This document shows positions 54,625 to 64,000 of a DNA stretch of 64,000 nt, piece after piece. A program made the translations under genes and the position numbers. The DNA is taken from contig NZ_CP041188.1 in NCBI RefSeq assembly GCF_006517235.1, positions 620,001 through 684,000 on the forward strand, in the 5' to 3' direction. The stretch comes from Pseudarthrobacter sp. NIBRBAC000502772 (GTDB lineage: Bacteria > Actinomycetota > Actinomycetes > Actinomycetales > Micrococcaceae). Under the pieces are notes generated by a model, which saw nothing but the letters and a program-made list of their open reading frames with translations, made no database searches and was not told where the DNA came from. Every line of letters begins with the position of its first letter. Positions within the stretch are counted from its first letter, which is position 1.

Positions 54625-55841
54625 TGGGCGATCAGCTCCCGGAACACCCGGATTTCCTCTGGCGGAACCCGGAACCCAAGTCCTCGTACGACGCCGTGAT
54701 TGTCGGCGGCGGCGGGCACGGTCTGGCCACGGCCTACTTCCTGGCCAAGAACCACGGCATGACCAACATCGCCATCCTCGAAAAGGGCTGGCTGGCCGGC
54801 GGCAATATGGCCCGGAACACCACCATCATCCGGTCCAACTACCTCTGGGACGAGAGCGCGGCTATCTACGAGCACGCACTCAAGCTCTGGGAAGTCCTGC
54901 CGGAGGAGCTCGAATATGACTTCCTCTTCAGCCAGCGCGGTGTGATGAACCTCGCCCACACCCTGGGTGATGTACGTGAAAGCATGCGGCGCGTGGGCGC
55001 GAACAAACTCAACGGAGTGGACGCCGAGTGGCTGGACCCCCAGCAGGTCAAGGAACTCTGCCCCATCCTGAACATCAACGACAACATCCGCTACCCCGTC
55101 ATGGGCGCCACGTACCAGCCGCGCGCCGGCATCGCCAAGCATGACCACGTGGCCTGGGCCTTCGCCCGCAAGTGCGACGAACTGGGCGTGGACATCATCC
55201 AGAACTGCGAAGTCACCGGCTTCGTCAAGGACGGCAATCGGGTCACCGGCGTCAAGACCAACCGCGGCACCATCAACACCGAAAAGGTGGGCCTTTGCGC
55301 CGCCGGGCACAGCTCGGTCCTGGCCGAAATGGCCGGCTTCCGGCTCCCCATCCAGTCCCATCCGCTGCAGGCGCTGGTTTCCGAACTGCACGAACCGGTC
55401 CACCCCACAGTGGTCATGTCCAACCACGTGCACGTCTACGTTTCCCAGGCCCACAAGGGCGAGCTTGTCATGGGCGCCGGAGTGGACTCCTACAACGGTT
55501 ACGGCCAGCGCGGCTCGTTCCATGTGATCGAGCACCAGATGGCGGCCGCCGTCGAGCTCTTCCCGATCTTTGCCCGTGCGCACGTACTCAGGACCTGGGG
55601 CGGCATCGTTGATACGACGCTGGACGCCTCCCCGATCGTGGGCACCACCCCGGTGGACAACATGTTCGTGAACTGTGGCTGGGGCACCGGCGGCTTCAAG
55701 GGCACGCCGGCCGCGGGCCTCACCTTTGCCCACACCATCGCCACGGGAACGCCGCACGAACTGAACAAGCCGTTTGCGCTGGAGCGGTTCGAAACCGGCG
55801 CCCTGATCGACGAGCACGGCGCAGCCGCCGTGGCCCACTAG
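54621..55841 (+). CDS. soxB: sarcosine oxidase beta subunit
   Basis: 406 residues. A Rossmann FAD motif ([20 protein letters not shown]) is at residues 23-42, and the histidines of [12 protein letters not shown] (H174/H176) mark the site to which FMN is covalently bound in corynebacterial enzymes. Beta carries the site where sarcosine is oxidised to glycine and methylene, which passes to THF on alpha. Start overlaps the glyA stop. Two adjacent ATGs are possible; the second has better spacing from GAGG. Confidence 0.96.
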   Translation: MMGDQLPEHPDFLWRNPEPKSSYDAVIVGGGGHGLATAYFLAKNHGMTNIAILEKGWLAGGNMARNTTIIRSNYLWDESAAIYEHALKLWEVLPEELEYDFLFSQRGVMNLAHTLGDVRESMRRVGANKLNGVDAEWLDPQQVKELCPILNINDNIRYPVMGATYQPRAGIAKHDHVAWAFARKCDELGVDIIQNCEVTGFVKDGNRVTGVKTNRGTINTEKVGLCAAGHSSVLAEMAGFRLPIQSHPLQALVSELHEPVHPTVVMSNHVHVYVSQAHKGELVMGAGVDSYNGYGQRGSFHVIEHQMAAAVELFPIFARAHVLRTWGGIVDTTLDASPIVGTTPVDNMFVNCGWGTGGFKGTPAAGLTFAHTIATGTPHELNKPFALERFETGALIDEHGAAAVAH

Positions 55842-55855
55842 AAGAGAGTCCGGAC

Positions 55856-56275
55856 ATGCTCCTCATTTCATGCCCCAACTGCGGCTCCCGCGACGAGACC
55901 GAGTTCCACTACGGCGGCCAGGCCCACGTGGCCTATCCGGAAAACCCGAACGAACTGAACGACCGCGAATGGGCCGAGTTCCTGTTCTACCGGGACAACA
56001 CCAAGGGCGCCTTTGCCGAACGCTGGCTCCACAGCACCGGCTGCCGCCAGTGGTTCAACATGCTCCGCGACACGGTCAGCTACGAGATCCAGGCGATCTA
56101 CCCCATGGGCGCGCCCCGGCCTGACGCAGCCGCCCCGGCACGTGAGTCCGGCACGGCCAGCCTCGCCGCTGACAGCACCACCACCGGCACCGCTGCGCCG
56201 AGCACCGCCACGACAAGCATCGCCGCCAGCACCTCATCTGCCAGCACCACCGCCCCGGAAGGAGCAACCAAGTGA
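55856..56275 (+). CDS. soxD: sarcosine oxidase delta subunit with Ala/Thr/Ser tail
   Basis: 139 residues. The first 90 are the SoxD fold: zinc-binding [16 protein letters not shown] at the start, [20 protein letters not shown], and the late cysteine in [16 protein letters not shown]. Delta caps the complex and holds a structural zinc. The last 45 residues are a low-complexity tail of alanine, threonine and serine that most SoxD proteins lack. Its stop overlaps the GTG start of soxA. Confidence 0.93.
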   Translation: MLLISCPNCGSRDETEFHYGGQAHVAYPENPNELNDREWAEFLFYRDNTKGAFAERWLHSTGCRQWFNMLRDTVSYEIQAIYPMGAPRPDAAAPARESGTASLAADSTTTGTAAPSTATTSIAASTSSASTTAPEGATK

Positions 56276-59214
56276 CTTCCCAGAATGCCCGCCTCGCCGC
56301 CGGCGGACGCATCGACCGCACCATCTCCTGGCGATTCACCGTGGACGGCGAGGAATTCACCGGCCACCCCGGCGACACACTCGCCTCGGCCCTGCTCGCC
56401 AACGGCCGGATCGCCGCCGGAAACTCGCTGTACGAGGACCGCGCACGCGGCATCATGTCCGCCGGCGTTGAGGAATCCAACGCACTGGTTCGCGTTGAAG
56501 CCCGGTTCCCGGGCCACGTGGCAGAGTCCATGCTTCCCGCCACCACCGTCACCCTGGTGGACGGCCTCGCAGCCAGCATGCTGAACGGCCTGGGCAAACT
56601 GGACCCGGAAGATGACCGTGCCGAGTACGACAAGAAGTACGTCCACACCGACGTCCTGATCATCGGCGGTGGCCCTGCCGGCCTGGCCGCGGCCCGTGAA
56701 GCGGTCCGCACCGGCGCCCGCGTGATCCTGATGGACGACCAGCCCGAACTGGGCGGCTCCCTTCTTTCCGGGTCCACGGCCCCCGGCCTGGCCGAGGCCA
56801 TCGAAGGCAAGCCGGCCCTGGAGTGGGTGGCGGACGTGGAAGCCGAACTGGTTTCCGGGGCCGAAAGCACGGTCCTGAACCGCACCACGGCCTTCGGCGC
56901 CTACGACGCCAACTACGTCATTGCGGTCCAGAACCGCACCGACCACCTGTCCAGCCCGGCAGCGCCCGGCGTCTCCCGGCAGCGGATTTGGCACGTGCGT
57001 GCTAATCAGGTGGTTCTGGCCCCCGGCGCCCACGAGCGTCCCCTGGTCTTCGAGAACAACGACCGCCCCGGCATCATGCTGGCCTCCGCCGTCCGCAGCT
57101 ACCTCAACCGTTACGCCGTCGCCGCTGGCCAGCGCGTCGTCATCAGCACTACCAACGACAGCGCCTACGCCCTCGCCGCGGACCTGCGGGCCGCCGGCGT
57201 CAAGGTGGCGGCCGTGGTCGACGCCCGCCCCGCCCTCACCCAGGTGGCAGCAGCCGCTGTCGAATCCGGCACCCGGGTCCTGATCGGCAGTGCCGTTGCC
57301 AACACGGCAGCCGGCGATGACGGCCGGCTGTTCGCAGTCACCGTCCGCAGCATCAACGACGACGGCGAGCTCACCTCCGGCGTCGAAGAGATCGCCTGCG
57401 ATCTACTGGCAGTCTCCGGCGGCTGGAGCCCGCTGGTGCACCTCCACTCCCAGCGGCAGGGCAAGCTGCGCTGGGACGATGACCTGGCAGCTTTCGTGCC
57501 AAGCACCGTAGTTCCGAACCAGCAGACCATCGGCTCGGGCCGCGGCAGCTTCGAACTTGCCGATGTCCTTGCCGAGGGCATTTCCGCCGGCGCCGCCGCG
57601 GCCATCGCCGCTGGATTCGCGTCGGAAACCAAACCGTCAGTGCTCGGCGAACCGAAAGCTTCAGGTCCGACCCGCCAGCTGTGGCTGGTCCCGGGACAGA
57701 CCGGTACTCCGGATGACTGGCACCACCACTTCGTGGACTTCCAGCGGGACCAGTCAGTGGCTGACGTGCTGCGGTCCACCGGTGCCGGCATGCGGTCTGT
57801 GGAGCACATCAAGCGGTACACCTCCATCAGCACCGCCAACGACCAGGGCAAGACCTCCGGCGTCAACGCGATCGGCGTCATCGCCGCCGCGCTCCGGAGC
57901 GCCGGCGAAGCGTCCCGCGGCATCGGCGACATCGGCACCACTACGTACCGCGCACCGTTCACTCCGGTGGCATTCGCAGCACTGGCCGGACGCCAGCGCG
58001 GCGAGCTGTTCGACCCCGCCCGCGTCACGTCGATCAACCCGTGGCACGTGGCCCAGGGCGCCCTGTTCGAGGACGTGGGGCAGTGGAAGCGCCCCTGGTA
58101 CTACCCGCAGGGCAGCGAGGACATGGACGAGGCCGTGCTGCGCGAATGCGCTGCAGTCCGCGACTCGGTCGGGTTCATGGACGCCACCACCCTCGGCAAG
58201 ATCGAAATCCGCGGCAAGGATGCCGGTGAGTTCCTCAACCGGATCTACACCAACGCGTTCAAGAAGCTCGCCCCGGGTTCGGCCCGCTACGGCGTGATGT
58301 GCATGGCGGACGGCATGATCTTCGACGACGGCGTGACCCTGCGCCTGGATGAGGACCGGTTCTTCATGACCACCACCACCGGCGGCGCCGCGAAGGTGCT
58401 GGACTGGCTGGAGGAATGGCTGCAGACCGAATGGCCCGAGCTCGACGTGCACTGCACGTCGGTGACCGAACAGTGGAGCACCATTGCCGTCGTCGGGCCT
58501 AAATCCCGGGCCGTGATTGCCAAACTGGCGCCGGACCTCGCCGCGGACGGCGGGCTGGAGGCGGAAGCCTTCCCGTTCATGACGTTCCGAGAAACCACCC
58601 TCGCCTCCGGCGTGCAGGCGCGGGTCTGCCGGATCTCCTTCTCCGGCGAACTGGCCTACGAGATCAACGTGCCGTCCTGGTACGGGCTGAACACCTGGGA
58701 AGCCGTGGCCGCGGCAGGCGCCGAATTCAACATCACCCCCTACGGCACCGAAACCATGCACGTTCTCCGCGCCGAAAAGGGCTACCCGATCGTCGGGCAG
58801 GACACCGACGGCACCGTCACCCCGCAGGATGCGGGCATGGAATGGGTGGTGTCCAAGGCCAAGGACTTCATCGGCAAGCGCTCCTACGCCCGGGCCGATG
58901 CCCGGCGCGAGGACCGCAAGCACCTGGTCAGCGTCCTGCCCGTGGACGGCACCATCCGGCTGCCGGAAGGCACCCAGCTCGTGGAAAAGGGCATCAGCAC
59001 CAGCCCCGCCTACGGCCCGGTCCCCATGCAGGGATTCGTGACGTCGAGCTACCACAGCGCCGCCCTGAGCCGCTCGTTTGGGCTGGCACTGATCAAGAAT
59101 GGCCGCAACCGCATCGGCGAGACCCTACTGGCCGCAGCCGGCGACCAGCTGGTTGATGTTGTTGTCGCAGAAACCGTACTTTTTGACCCCGAAGGGACCC
59201 GCAAAGATGGTTAA
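56272..59214 (+). CDS. soxA: sarcosine oxidase alpha subunit
   Basis: 980 residues from GTG at 56272 (AAGGAG upstream). Residues 1-105 are a Fer2_4-like domain, residues about 125-480 a FAD/NAD-binding domain ([40 protein letters not shown]), and residues about 600-975 a GcvT-like THF-binding domain ([39 protein letters not shown]). It carries NAD and the folate site of the heterotetramer. In the known mechanism the methylene made on beta travels through a tunnel to THF here. Confidence 0.96.
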   Translation: MTSQNARLAAGGRIDRTISWRFTVDGEEFTGHPGDTLASALLANGRIAAGNSLYEDRARGIMSAGVEESNALVRVEARFPGHVAESMLPATTVTLVDGLAASMLNGLGKLDPEDDRAEYDKKYVHTDVLIIGGGPAGLAAAREAVRTGARVILMDDQPELGGSLLSGSTAPGLAEAIEGKPALEWVADVEAELVSGAESTVLNRTTAFGAYDANYVIAVQNRTDHLSSPAAPGVSRQRIWHVRANQVVLAPGAHERPLVFENNDRPGIMLASAVRSYLNRYAVAAGQRVVISTTNDSAYALAADLRAAGVKVAAVVDARPALTQVAAAAVESGTRVLIGSAVANTAAGDDGRLFAVTVRSINDDGELTSGVEEIACDLLAVSGGWSPLVHLHSQRQGKLRWDDDLAAFVPSTVVPNQQTIGSGRGSFELADVLAEGISAGAAAAIAAGFASETKPSVLGEPKASGPTRQLWLVPGQTGTPDDWHHHFVDFQRDQSVADVLRSTGAGMRSVEHIKRYTSISTANDQGKTSGVNAIGVIAAALRSAGEASRGIGDIGTTTYRAPFTPVAFAALAGRQRGELFDPARVTSINPWHVAQGALFEDVGQWKRPWYYPQGSEDMDEAVLRECAAVRDSVGFMDATTLGKIEIRGKDAGEFLNRIYTNAFKKLAPGSARYGVMCMADGMIFDDGVTLRLDEDRFFMTTTTGGAAKVLDWLEEWLQTEWPELDVHCTSVTEQWSTIAVVGPKSRAVIAKLAPDLAADGGLEAEAFPFMTFRETTLASGVQARVCRISFSGELAYEINVPSWYGLNTWEAVAAAGAEFNITPYGTETMHVLRAEKGYPIVGQDTDGTVTPQDAGMEWVVSKAKDFIGKRSYARADARREDRKHLVSVLPVDGTIRLPEGTQLVEKGISTSPAYGPVPMQGFVTSSYHSAALSRSFGLALIKNGRNRIGETLLAAAGDQLVDVVVAETVLFDPEGTRKDG

Positions 59215-59842
59215 TTCAGCAGCACTCGAAGGCATCAACGGACTCCGGGACATCCGCCGGAGCCCCGCCTCCCACCTGGCCCCGGCACTGGTGGCAGGCT
59301 CCGTCCAGGGCAAGGTTGTCCTGGCCGAGGGCCCCTTCCAGACCATGGCCGGGATCCGCGTGGACCCCAGGTCTGAAGAGGGTGCACGGATCGCTGCGGC
59401 CACCGGCGGCCTGCCGGCACGCTGCGGCGACGTGGACGGCGCTGACGGCGTCAGCGTCCTCTGGCTGGGACCGGCGGAGTTCCTGGTGGTTGCACCTGAA
59501 GAGGCCCACGACTCCCTGGGCGGCGACCTCATCGGTTCCCTCACCGAAGCGTTGGGCGACGCCCCCGGCCAGGTGGTGGACCTGTCCGCCAACCGCACCA
59601 CCTTTGAACTGTCCGGCCCCCGCGCCCGGGCCGTCCTGGAAAAAGGCTGCGCCCTTGACCTGCACCCGCGCAGCTTCACCCCGGGAACCGCCCTGAACAC
59701 CGAGGTGGGCAACATCCCGGTGGTCCTGCAGAAGACCGGGGAGGAAAGCTTCCGGCTTTTCCCCCGCGCCTCCTTCGCGGACTTCCTGGGCCGGTGGCTC
59801 CTCGATGCAATGCGCGAGTATGCCTCGCCAGAGGTCCCCTAA
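59207..59842 (+). CDS. soxG: sarcosine oxidase gamma subunit
   Basis: 211 residues, GcvT-like fold without a folate site, as in known Sox[18 protein letters not shown] near the start, [14 protein letters not shown] near residue 80, and [19 protein letters not shown] near 125 are the visible landmarks. It stabilises the beta-alpha interface. The start ATG overlaps the soxA stop by eight bases and has GGGA upstream. sdaA begins directly at its stop. Confidence 0.94.
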   Translation: MVNSAALEGINGLRDIRRSPASHLAPALVAGSVQGKVVLAEGPFQTMAGIRVDPRSEEGARIAAATGGLPARCGDVDGADGVSVLWLGPAEFLVVAPEEAHDSLGGDLIGSLTEALGDAPGQVVDLSANRTTFELSGPRARAVLEKGCALDLHPRSFTPGTALNTEVGNIPVVLQKTGEESFRLFPRASFADFLGRWLLDAMREYASPEVP

Positions 59843-61216
59843 ATGGCACTCAGCGTCTTGGACCTCTTCTCCGTTGGTATCGGGCCCTCGTCGTCGCACA
59901 CGGTGGGCCCGATGCGGGCGGCGAAGCTCTTCGCCGACGGACTCAAGGGCGACGGCCACCTGAGCGCCACCAGGCGCGTCCAGGCTGAGCTGTTCGGTTC
60001 GCTCGGTGCCACCGGGCGGGGCCACGGCTCGGACAAGGCCGTGGTCCTGGGCTTCAAAGGACTGGACCCGGAAACCGTGGACACCGCCACGGCGGACGAC
60101 CAGGTGGCTGCCGCGGCCCTCGACGCCGAACTCCTTGTCGGTGGCCACCACCGCGTGGACTTCAACTGGGACGAGGATGTGGTGCTGCACCGGCGCAAGT
60201 CCCTCCCGACCCACCCCAACGGCATGACCTTCCGCGCCCTGGACCATGCCGGGGCGGTGCTGAGCGAACGGAGTTTCTACTCGATCGGCGGCGGCTTTGT
60301 AGTGGACGGCGATGCCGGCGCCGAAGACAGGGTGGTGGCGGACTCCACCGTCCTCCCGTACCCCTTCACCACCGCCGACGAACTCCTGGCGATCTGCAAG
60401 CGCGAGGGCATGTCCATCTCCGACGTTATGCTGGCCAACGAACTCACATGGCGCAGCGAAGCGGAACTCCGGGAAAAACTGCTGGCACTCTGGGCAGTCA
60501 TGCGCGAATGCGTGGACAACGGCTGCGCCGCGGAAGGGATTCTTCCAGGCGGCCTTAACGTCAGGCGCCGGGCGCCGTCGTTATTCCAGACCCTGACGGC
60601 GGACACCGGAGTGACTGACCCGCTCCGGGCGATGGAGTGGGTGAACCTGTTCGCTCTGGCCGTCAACGAGGAAAATGCCGCTGGCGGCCGGATCGTCACC
60701 GCACCTACGAACGGCGCGGCCGGCATCGTCCCCGCGGTGCTGCACTACTACGTGAAGTTCGTACCCGGCGCCAACGACGACGGTGTGGTCCGCTTCCTGC
60801 TGGCTGCGGCCGCCGTCGGAATTCTGTTCAAGATAAACGCCTCCATCTCCGGTGCGGAGGTTGGGTGCCAGGGCGAAGTGGGCTCGGCCTGCTCCATGGC
60901 GGCCGCGGGCCTGTGCGAGGTCCTCGGCGGAACGCCCGAGCAGGTGGAGAACGCCGCCGAAGTGGGGATCGAACACAACCTCGGCCTGACCTGCGACCCC
61001 GTGGGCGGCCTGGTGCAGATTCCCTGCATCGAACGCAACGCCATCGCCAGCGTCAAAGCCATCAACGCGGCGCGACTGTCCCTCCACGGGGACGGCAGCC
61101 ACAAAGTATCCCTGGACAAAGCGATCAAGACCATGAGGGAAACCGGCGCCGACATGAAGAGCAAATACAAGGAGACGTCCCGGGGTGGCCTCGCGGTAAA
61201 CGTCATCGAATGCTGA
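59843..61216 (+). CDS. sdaA: L-serine ammonia-lyase (iron-sulfur type)
   Basis: 457 residues, single-chain type. [23 protein letters not shown] at the start is the substrate-loop motif; the [4Fe-4S] cysteines are in [20 protein letters not shown] and [19 protein letters not shown]; the C-terminal tail cysteine (VIEC at the very end) is the one that occupies the active site in the resting enzyme. It turns serine from GlyA into pyruvate and ammonium and ends the betaine pathway. No spacer to soxG. Confidence 0.97.
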   Translation: MALSVLDLFSVGIGPSSSHTVGPMRAAKLFADGLKGDGHLSATRRVQAELFGSLGATGRGHGSDKAVVLGFKGLDPETVDTATADDQVAAAALDAELLVGGHHRVDFNWDEDVVLHRRKSLPTHPNGMTFRALDHAGAVLSERSFYSIGGGFVVDGDAGAEDRVVADSTVLPYPFTTADELLAICKREGMSISDVMLANELTWRSEAELREKLLALWAVMRECVDNGCAAEGILPGGLNVRRRAPSLFQTLTADTGVTDPLRAMEWVNLFALAVNEENAAGGRIVTAPTNGAAGIVPAVLHYYVKFVPGANDDGVVRFLLAAAAVGILFKINASISGAEVGCQGEVGSACSMAAAGLCEVLGGTPEQVENAAEVGIEHNLGLTCDPVGGLVQIPCIERNAIASVKAINAARLSLHGDGSHKVSLDKAIKTMRETGADMKSKYKETSRGGLAVNVIEC

Positions 61217-61236
61217 CTCGGTGAAGTACGTGTAGC

Positions 61237-61260
61237 CCCGGGTGTGCACATACACCCGGG
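61237..61260 (+). terminator. hairpin after sdaA
   Basis: Perfect 9-bp stem (CCCGGGTGT at 61237-61245, ACACCCGGG at 61252-61260) with a six-base loop, 20 bases after sdaA. No U-run follows, so partial read-through into pdxS is possible. Confidence 0.6.
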
Positions 61261-61318
61261 CCAGTCCCTTAACTCGAATGCCTGGCTTCGCAGGCGCCTC
61301 GTCCCCTTGGAGCATGAA

Positions 61319-62233
61319 GTGACCCTAAAACGACTCCCCTACGAACACATCGCTGTTACGGGCAGCAGCCGCGTCAAGCGCGGCATGGCTGAGATGCTCA
61401 TTGGCGGCGTCATCATGGACGTCGTCAACGTTGAACAGGCCCGCATCGCCGAAGATGCCGGTGCCGTTGCAGTGATGGCGCTCGAACGCGTTCCGGCCGA
61501 TATCCGTGCCCAGGGCGGCGTGTCCCGCATGTCGGATCCGGACATGATCGACAAGATCATCGCAGCCGTGTCCGTCCCGGTGATGGCCAAGGCCCGGATC
61601 GGCCACTTCGTGGAGGCCCAGGTCCTGCAGTCCCTCGGCGTGGACTATATCGACGAGTCCGAGGTCCTGACCCCGGCCGACTACGTCCACCACATCGACA
61701 AGTGGAACTTCACCGTTCCCTTCGTCTGTGGCGCCACCAACCTTGGTGAGGCGCTGCGCCGCATCCACGAGGGCGCGGCGATGATCCGGTCCAAGGGTGA
61801 AGCCGGCACGGGAGATGTCTCCAACGCGACCGGGCACATGCGCCAGATCCGCGCCGAGATCGCCAAGCTTGCCGCCCTGCCCGAGGACGAGCTGTACGTT
61901 GCGGCCAAGGAACTGCAGGCCCCGTACGAACTGGTCAAGGAAATCGCAACCACCGGCAAGCTTCCCGTGGTGCTGTTCACCGCCGGCGGCATCGCCACCC
62001 CGGCCGACGCCGCCATGATGATGCAGCTTGGCGCAGACGGCGTGTTCGTCGGCTCCGGCATCTTCAAGTCCGGAAACCCGGCCCAGCGTGCCGCCGCCGT
62101 CGTCAGGGCTACTGCCTATTATGACGACCCGGACGTCATCGCCCAGGTCTCGCGCGGCCTCGGCGAAGCCATGGTGGGCATCAACGTCGACGAGATCCCG
62201 CAGCCCCACCGCCTCGCCGAGCGCGGTTGGTAA
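61319..62233 (+). CDS. pdxS: pyridoxal 5'-phosphate synthase lyase subunit
   Basis: 304 residues from GTG at 61319 (GGAG six bases upstream). All catalytic residues are kept: the aspartate in IMDVV, the lysine in [10 protein letters not shown], and the second lysine in [19 protein letters not shown]; the phosphate motif [15 protein letters not shown] is intact. The N-terminal 15 residues ([14 protein letters not shown]) are unlike the short leader of most actinobacterial PdxS. PdxT, the glutaminase partner, is not beside it. PLP is the cofactor of GlyA, which may explain its place here. Confidence 0.95.
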   Translation: MTLKRLPYEHIAVTGSSRVKRGMAEMLIGGVIMDVVNVEQARIAEDAGAVAVMALERVPADIRAQGGVSRMSDPDMIDKIIAAVSVPVMAKARIGHFVEAQVLQSLGVDYIDESEVLTPADYVHHIDKWNFTVPFVCGATNLGEALRRIHEGAAMIRSKGEAGTGDVSNATGHMRQIRAEIAKLAALPEDELYVAAKELQAPYELVKEIATTGKLPVVLFTAGGIATPADAAMMMQLGADGVFVGSGIFKSGNPAQRAAAVVRATAYYDDPDVIAQVSRGLGEAMVGINVDEIPQPHRLAERGW

Positions 62234-62245
62234 AAAGGGGCGGCC

Positions 62246-62470
62246 ATGACTGGAAATCAATTAGAAAAGGCTGCCGGCGCACGTGGGTGGCGCACAGACT
62301 GGGCACGCCTCACGGGCCGTACAGTCGAGGTCTGGTGCATGGACGAATACATTGTGACGGGTGTTGTTGACCAGGCCTCAGCAGACGACTCCGTACTCTG
62401 GATTGCCGCAGCCGGAAACGACAGGCGACGGCTTTTCGACAAGCGGAGTGGGTTTCAGGTCCGGGCCTAG
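62246..62470 (+). CDS. small conserved-looking protein after pdxS
   Basis: 74 residues, no known family. It begins 12 bases after pdxS with GGGG seven bases before the ATG, so it is probably translated from the same message. The product is rich in tryptophan and acidic/basic pairs (WARLTGRTVEVWCMDEYIVT, then VLWIAAAGNDRRRLFDKRSG) and looks like a small beta-barrel, of the kind seen in SH3-like or Sm-like folds. No signal peptide. Function unknown. Confidence 0.6.
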   Translation: MTGNQLEKAAGARGWRTDWARLTGRTVEVWCMDEYIVTGVVDQASADDSVLWIAAAGNDRRRLFDKRSGFQVRA

Positions 62471-62551
62471 GCAGCAGTGCCTTGGGAGTTGTTTCCTTGG
62501 TTCCCGGGTGCTCGTATGGTTGCCGCGCGCCGGAACGGGTACAACTGAGTC

Positions 62552-64000
62552 ATGACGACGTCGCCCCTGGTGTTGGGCCCCATGATGCGGTACGTGGACG
62601 AGACTTCTGCCAGCATCTGGGTGGAGACCCGGGGCGATTCCCGCGTCTCCGTCCGGGCCGGTGACCGCAGCTGGGAGGCCCGAACCTTTGCCGTGCACGG
62701 CCACCACTATGCCCTGGTGGAGGCGGACGGGATGGAGCCGGGATCAGTGCTGCCCTACACTCTGGACATCAATGACGAGCAGGTCTGGCCCGTTCCGGAT
62801 TCCGGGTTTCCGCCGCCGGTGATCGCGACGCTGAAGCCCGGCAAGCCGCTGCGCCTGGCCTACGGCTCCTGCCGGACCAGCGTCCCGCACGACGCGACCG
62901 GAAATCGGACCCACGGCGTCGATTCGCTCCGCGCCTACGCGTTGGCGATGGCGTCCGACGCTGACCTGCCGTGGCCGGACCTCGTGGCCTTCCTCGGGGA
63001 CCAGGTGTACGCCGACCTGACCAGCGAGCAGATGCAGGAGTTCATCCGCGCCCGCCGAGACATCGAGGCCCCGCCAGGCGAGGAGCTCAAGGATTACGAG
63101 GAATACGCCCACCTCTACAACCTCGCCTGGTCCGACCCGGCAAACAGGTGGCTGCTGTCCACCCTGCCCAGCGTCATGATCTTCGACGATCACGACATCC
63201 GCGACGACTGGAACGCCTCGCTTAGCTGGAAGCAGAAGATGGAAGCCACCTCGTGGTGGCACGGACGTATTGTCTCGGGGCTGGCCTCCTACTGGGTGTA
63301 CCAGCATCTTGGTAACCTGTCCCCGCAGGAGCGGCATGACGATGCTGTCTGGCAGCTGATCGCCGGGCACCGGAGCGAAGCCGAACCCGACGTCAGCGCC
63401 GAACTCGACAGTTTCGCGGAACGCGCGGACCGGGACCCGGAATCCTACCGGTGGAGCTTCTGCCGGGATTTCGGGGATACCAGGCTGATCGTGGTGGACT
63501 CCCGCGCCGCCAGGAATCTGGACCCGGAAGCACGCGCCTTGCTTGACGACGACGAAATGGCGTGGCTTGACGGACGCATGCGCGGCGGATTCCGCCATCT
63601 GCTCGTGGCAACGTCACTTCCTTTCCTGCTGCCGATGGGCCTGCACCACGTCGAGTCGTGGAATGAGGCCTTGTCCGAAGGTGCGTGGGGCAAGCGTCCT
63701 GCCCGGGCCGGCGAGAAGCTGCGCCAGGCGGTTGACCTGGAACACTGGGCCGCCTTCCAAAAAAGCTTCCGGCAGGTCGCTTTGATGGCAGCCGAGGTGG
63801 CCGATGGCAAACGCGGCACGTCCCCGGACACTGTCACCTTCCTGTCCGGGGACGTGCACTTCTCCTACGTGGCGGAAGTGGTGCGGTCATCGGGCAGCCG
63901 GATCATCCAGGCCGTCTGTTCCCCGATCCGTAACCCTCTTCCCCGGCTGATGAGATATTTCGGGGCCGTCATGGCTTATGGCCTGGCTTCTCCGGTAGGT
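62552..64000 (+). CDS. PhoD-like alkaline phosphatase/metallophosphatase, partial
   Basis: 483 codons are visible and the frame runs off the window end without a stop. An N-terminal fibronectin-like domain (residues 1-90) is followed by the PhoD metallophosphatase domain: FLGDQVYAD near 147, IFDDHDIRDDWN near 210 and FLSGDVHFSYV near 431. It lacks the Tat signal of secreted PhoD proteins, so it is probably cytosolic and acts on phosphodiesters or phosphate esters not known. It is 81 bases after the small gene and not clearly part of the betaine island. Confidence 0.88.
   Translation, partial: MTTSPLVLGPMMRYVDETSASIWVETRGDSRVSVRAGDRSWEARTFAVHGHHYALVEADGMEPGSVLPYTLDINDEQVWPVPDSGFPPPVIATLKPGKPLRLAYGSCRTSVPHDATGNRTHGVDSLRAYALAMASDADLPWPDLVAFLGDQVYADLTSEQMQEFIRARRDIEAPPGEELKDYEEYAHLYNLAWSDPANRWLLSTLPSVMIFDDHDIRDDWNASLSWKQKMEATSWWHGRIVSGLASYWVYQHLGNLSPQERHDDAVWQLIAGHRSEAEPDVSAELDSFAERADRDPESYRWSFCRDFGDTRLIVVDSRAARNLDPEARALLDDDEMAWLDGRMRGGFRHLLVATSLPFLLPMGLHHVESWNEALSEGAWGKRPARAGEKLRQAVDLEHWAAFQKSFRQVALMAAEVADGKRGTSPDTVTFLSGDVHFSYVAEVVRSSGSRIIQAVCSPIRNPLPRLMRYFGAVMAYGLASPVG

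Overview
The window is high-GC actinobacterial chromosome, most likely Arthrobacter or a close relative (Pseudarthrobacter/Paenarthrobacter). The 830-residue dimethylglycine oxidase has the length and domain plan of the Arthrobacter globiformis enzyme, and gene order, codon use and LacI/GntR/IclR regulators fit that group. The strain name cannot be read from the sequence.

Layout. 1-1.0 kb: end of an MptB-like mannosyltransferase. 1.0-3.1 kb: a decayed stretch with an ArsR-like regulator, the tail of a SulP transporter, an IS5-type insertion sequence (2030-2976) and a second regulator fragment. 3.1-5.6 kb: TetR/SDR divergent pair and a PhzF-like isomerase. 5.7-7.6 kb: two pseudogenes (SorC-type regulator, glycogen-debranching enzyme). 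7.6-10.2 kb: two tandem GT87-like membrane glycosyltransferases. 10.4-11.5 kb: a RelA/SpoT-domain protein. 11.5-20.1 kb: a sugar or polyol utilisation cluster (binding protein, two permeases, two Gfo/Idh/MocA dehydrogenases, ThuA protein, two LacI regulators). 20.2-23.8 kb: a nucleoside operon (hydrolase, MFS carrier, ribokinase). 23.9-28.1 kb: a CE4 hydrolase, an NCS1 permease and a PucR regulator.

28-62.5 kb is one large island for complete use of glycine betaine. Two BCCT transporters import it. GbcAB removes the first methyl as formaldehyde, which FdhA oxidises to formate. Dimethylglycine oxidase and the heterotetrameric sarcosine oxidase SoxBDAG remove the next two methyls onto tetrahydrofolate and leave glycine. 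GlyA joins glycine and methylene-THF to serine, and SdaA deaminates serine to pyruvate. The remaining one-carbon units pass through FolD, an FchA-type cyclohydrolase and PurU to formate, which an FdhF/YdeP-type molybdoenzyme probably oxidises. MoeA, FdhD and FolE support cofactor supply, and an MTHFR-like protein and PdxS complete the set. Regulators are a LysR, an IclR and two paralogous GntR proteins with matching operator-like sequences near their targets.

62.5-64 kb: start of a PhoD-type phosphatase cut by the window end. The pathway itself is known biology. The most interesting local details are a FolD that lacks the cyclohydrolase lysine next to a separate cyclohydrolase, near-perfect identity between two otherwise diverged BCCT genes, operator motifs shared between operons, and several candidate small ORFs and structured leaders. 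I saw no tRNA, rRNA or CRISPR array.
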